NCBI GenBank assembly: GCA_947453125.1
Contig: CANGGC010000015.1
Location: 1-14,484 of the forward strand
Source: Planctomycetaceae bacterium
Lineage (GTDB): Bacteria > Planctomycetota > Planctomycetia > Pirellulales > UBA1268
Length of the DNA stretch: 14,484 nt
Direction: 5' to 3'
Part shown: piece after piece, positions 11,683-14,484 of the stretch
Layout of the letters: every line of letters starts with the position of its first letter
How positions within the stretch are numbered: the stretch's first letter is position 1
Notes under the pieces: model-generated
Told to the model about the DNA's origin: nothing
The model's database searches: none
Seen by the model: only the letters and a program-made list of their open reading frames with translations
Position numbers and translations under genes: made by a program

Positions 11683-14484
11683 TCATCCGTGCCGCCGACC
11701 GTCGCCGGACGGCCGGGTGGGCGCGAAGCCGCGACGGAGGGTGTTCTCGGTCACGGTGCGGGGAACGGTGAACTGGAGGAGGTAATCGGGGCCCCCTGCC
11801 TTGCTGCCGATCCCCGACATCCGATAGCCGCCGAAGGGCTGCCGGGCCACGAGCGCCCCGGTGATCCCGCGGTTGAGGTAGACGTTGCCCGCCTCAAGAT
11901 CGCGCCGGGCCCGCTCGAGGTTTGCGGGGCTGCGCGAGAAGACACCGGCGGTGAGGGCGTAGTCGGTGCCATTGGCGATCTCGATCGCTTCGCGGAAGTC
12001 CCGCGCCCGGATGACCGCGAGCACCGGCCCGAAAAACTCCTCCTGCCCAAGCGCCCCGGCCGGATCGACCGCGGTGAACACCGTCGGCCCAACGAACCAT
12101 CCGCGCGTGCCGAGCTCACCGACATCGACGGAGACGAGTTCCCTGGCCGCGGCACGCCCCTCGTCGATCGCCTTCCGCACTCGATCCCGCGACTCCTCGT
12201 CGACGAGGGGCCCGACGCGCGTGCCAGGGTCTGCCGCCGGCCCGACCGCGAGGCTTCGCACCGCCGGCGCGAGCTTCGCGACGAAGGCATCGTGGACATG
12301 ATCGAGAACGACGACCCGTGAGCAGGCGGAGCACTTCTGCCCCTGGAAGCCGAAGGCGCTCTGCACGACAGCGACCACCGCCTCGTCGAGGTCGGCATCG
12401 TCATCGACGATGATCGCGTTCTTGCCGCCGAGTTCGGCGATGATCCGCGGGATCATCCCGCCTCCGCCGCGCTCGGCGACCGCCGCGGCCGCGGCCCGGT
12501 TGATGCCGAGGCCGACGCGTCGCGAGCCGGTGAAGGCCACCACACTCGTGGCGGGATGGGTGACGAGTGCCGGCCCCACGTCCTCTCCCCGGCCGGGGAG
12601 AAACTGGAGGGCTCCCGGTGGAACCCCTGCCTCGAGGAGCACCTCATGGAGGCGGAGCCCCGTGAGCGACGATTGCTCGGCTGGCTTCATGACGACGGTG
12701 TTGCCGGTGACGAGCGCGGCGGTCGTCATCCCGGCGAGGATCGCCAGCGGGAAGTTCCACGGAGCGATCACGACGCACACACCGCGCGGCAGCAGGCCGG
12801 TGACGTTCTCCTCGCCGGGAAGATCGACGGCGCGAGGGCGATCGAGGCGCACGGCCTCCCGCGCGTAGTACTCGCAAAAATCGATCGCCTCGGCGACATC
12901 GGCGTCGGCCTCGCGCCACGTCTTGCCCACCTCGTGAACCTGGATCGCGGCCAGATCGAACCGCCGCCGGCGAAGAATCCCCGCCGCCCGCCGGAGGATT
13001 GCGGCCCTGGCTGCCACCGGGGCGGCCCGCCAGTCCGGCAATCCCCGCGCCGCTGCCTCCACCGCCCGGGTCGCCTCCGCCACCGGCGGCATCGAGACCC
13101 GCGCGATGAGCCGGGAGGTGTCGGAGGGATCGAAGCGTTCGATGGTCGGGAAAGCCTTCGATCGCTGGCCGTCGATCACCACGGGGACGAGCGTGGCGCC
13201 CTCGCGATCGAGCCCGGCGACGAACCGCGCCAGGGCATCGGTCATCGCCCGTCGTCCACCGGGGTTGGCGAAGTCGGTGAGCGGCTCGTTGTGAAAGGGG
13301 TCGCTGGCTCCATCGGCAGCGGCCTCCGCTGCCACGACAGGATCGTGCGGCGAGGCAGGGAGAGCCGACGGCGCCGGGACTGAAGAGGGAAGCCGTGGTG
13401 GCTGGAGCAACACCTCGGCAGGCACATGTTGGACAAACCCGGCCCGGAGGAAGGAATCGTTCGACGAGTTTTCGAGGAGCCTGCGGACGAGGTAGGCCAT
13501 CCCGGGAACGAGTTGGCCGTAGGGCATGTAGACGCGCAGCCTCCATCCGGCATCGCTGACCGCCCGCTTCTCGGGGTCTCCCATGCCGTAGAGCATCTGC
13601 ATCTCGAGTGCCGACTTCGCCAATCCGAGGTGCTCGGCAACGGCCATGCCATGGCAAAGCGAACGGAGATTGTGGCTGCCGAGGGCCGGGCGGAGCACAT
13701 CGGCCTGCTCGAGGAGGTAGGTCGTCGCCGCTTCGTAACAGGCATCCGTCTGCCACTTCTGCTCCCACACCGGCACGGGCCATCCGGCCGCGCGGGCATG
13801 GATCGACTCGTAGTCCCAGTACGCCCCCTTCACGAGGCGCACCCACACAGGCGTTCCCCGCGCGCGGGCCCAGGCGGCGAGTTCGGGGAGATCGCGGACG
13901 GTGTCGCGGAGATACGCCTGGACAACGATCCCGAAGTCTCGCCAGTCACGAAACTCCTCCTCAAGAGCCACCACGCGGAAGATGGCAAGCGTCAGATCCT
14001 TCGTGGCGTGGCTCTCCATGTCGACATGGATCTGGGCGCCGAGCCGACGGGCCAGACGCATCAGCGGCCGGAGCCTCCCCAGCACGCGCTCGGTCGTTCC
14101 ATCAGGGTCGATGGCGTCGAACTGGCTGTCGAGGGCGGAGAGCTTGAGGGAGATGTTGACGCGCGGCATGGCGCCATCCGGCCCCTGATCGACGCGTGGA
14201 TCGGCGGCCCAGCGGGCCGCGACGGGGGAGAGTTCGACGAGGAGTCGCTCGTAGGCCGCCGCGTAGGCATCGGCATCCTCTTCGCTTGTCACCGCTTCGC
14301 CGAGGAGATCGAGGGTGAACCCGCGGTGGGCCTTCCGCTCGGCAAGCGCGGCATGGGCGGCTTCGGTGGGATTGGTGCCGGCGATGAATCGGCGCGCCTG
14401 GGCAAGCGTCGCCCCGCGCACCGCCCGGGCCGCCAAGGGAGCGAGGATCCCGCTCCGAGCGGCTTGGAGGGCCGTGCGCAGCCC
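11683..14484 (-). CDS. putA: Bifunctional proline dehydrogenase / L-glutamate gamma-semialdehyde dehydrogenase PutA (N-terminus beyond window)
   Basis: PutA oxidises proline to pyrroline-5-carboxylate with FAD, then the semialdehyde to glutamate with NAD+. The frame is open to the right edge, giving 933 residues; the true start is outside the window. Numbered in this fragment, the proline dehydrogenase barrel covers about 60-355, with V-D-M-E-S (about 154), W-V-R-L-V-K-G-A-Y-W (about 214-223) and R-R-L-L-E-N-S-S-N-D-S-F (about 334-345). A Pro/Ala-rich linker (about 356-410) leads to the aldehyde dehydrogenase domain (about 430-910), with A-P-W-N-F-P (about 574-579), F-T-G-S-R-R-V-G, the catalytic Glu in A-E-L-G-G-K (about 684) and the catalytic Cys in G-Q-K-C-S-A-C-S (about 718). 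No DNA-binding domain is seen in the visible part, and the length fits the short, catalytic-only PutA type. Its link to the pst operon is probably only positional. Confidence 0.95.
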   Translation of the reverse strand, partial: GLRTALQAARSGILAPLAARAVRGATLAQARRFIAGTNPTEAAHAALAERKAHRGFTLDLLGEAVTSEEDADAYAAAYERLLVELSPVAARWAADPRVDQGPDGAMPRVNISLKLSALDSQFDAIDPDGTTERVLGRLRPLMRLARRLGAQIHVDMESHATKDLTLAIFRVVALEEEFRDWRDFGIVVQAYLRDTVRDLPELAAWARARGTPVWVRLVKGAYWDYESIHARAAGWPVPVWEQKWQTDACYEAATTYLLEQADVLRPALGSHNLRSLCHGMAVAEHLGLAKSALEMQMLYGMGDPEKRAVSDAGWRLRVYMPYGQLVPGMAYLVRRLLENSSNDSFLRAGFVQHVPAEVLLQPPRLPSSVPAPSALPASPHDPVVAAEAAADGASDPFHNEPLTDFANPGGRRAMTDALARFVAGLDREGATLVPVVIDGQRSKAFPTIERFDPSDTSRLIARVSMPPVAEATRAVEAAARGLPDWRAAPVAARAAILRRAAGILRRRRFDLAAIQVHEVGKTWREADADVAEAIDFCEYYAREAVRLDRPRAVDLPGEENVTGLLPRGVCVVIAPWNFPLAILAGMTTAALVTGNTVVMKPAEQSSLTGLRLHEVLLEAGVPPGALQFLPGRGEDVGPALVTHPATSVVAFTGSRRVGLGINRAAAAAVAERGGGGMIPRIIAELGGKNAIIVDDDADLDEAVVAVVQSAFGFQGQKCSACSRVVVLDHVHDAFVAKLAPAVRSLAVGPAADPGTRVGPLVDEESRDRVRKAIDEGRAAARELVSVDVGELGTRGWFVGPTVFTAVDPAGALGQEEFFGPVLAVIRARDFREAIEIANGTDYALTAGVFSRSPANLERARRDLEAGNVYLNRGITGALVARQPFGGYRMSGIGSKAGGPDYLLQFTVPRTVTENTLRRGFAPTRPSGDGRRHG

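Noticed and set aside
11683..14436. Taking TTG at 14436 as the start of putA
   Set aside because: The frame is open to the window edge with protein-like sequence upstream (A-A-R-S-G-I-L-A-P-L), so the real start is most likely beyond the right edge.

Overview
The window is a GC-rich stretch of a bacterial chromosome in which every gene I can support lies on the minus strand, so the gene order runs from right to left. Four things together suggest a planctomycete, probably Pirellulales-like: PstC and PstA with very large extracytoplasmic insertions, a secreted protein of DUF11/CARDB-like repeats joined by Pro/Ala/Val-rich linkers, small lineage-type hypothetical proteins, and the high GC content. 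This placement is inference from protein character; no rRNA or other marker gene is present.

Reading from the right edge leftwards: (i) a proline-catabolism gene, putA, fusing proline dehydrogenase to pyrroline-5-carboxylate dehydrogenase, with its N-terminus beyond the right edge (11683-14484). (ii) A 188-bp intergenic region with a tandem 7-bp repeat at 11-bp period (CGCTCAC-GAAA-CGCTCAC on the minus strand), the layout of a PhoB-type Pho box, about 77 bp upstream of pstS. (iii) A complete phosphate-uptake operon pstS-pstC-pstA-pstB-phoU (4461-11494): periplasmic phosphate-binding protein, two permease subunits, ATPase and the PhoU regulator. No phoR/phoB two-component pair lies in the window. 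(iv) A 319-bp non-coding region (4142-4460) holding three perfect inverted repeats, a 12-bp tandem duplication and a long stem-loop overlapping the phoU stop codon. (v) A secreted DUF11-type repeat protein (2459-4141). (vi) A 437-residue protein that looks like a metallophosphoesterase with several metal-binding motifs eroded (1002-2315). (vii) A 148-residue hypothetical protein (514-960). (viii) The N-terminus of an exported tetratricopeptide-like protein running off the left edge (1-319).

The clearest biology is the Pho regulon block. A Pho-box-like element drives an ABC phosphate transporter whose two permeases are enlarged: PstC carries about 400 extra residues that look like a beta-propeller, plus extra membrane helices, and PstA carries about 240 residues with a charged helical part. 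I did not find a wholly new defence or mobile system; there are no transposases, CRISPR arrays, tRNAs or rRNAs. The most unusual signals are the enlarged permeases, the degenerate phosphoesterase-like protein, the dyad-rich region after phoU, and a short motif (GCAGAC/GTCTGC) clustered in the non-coding DNA around 324-468.
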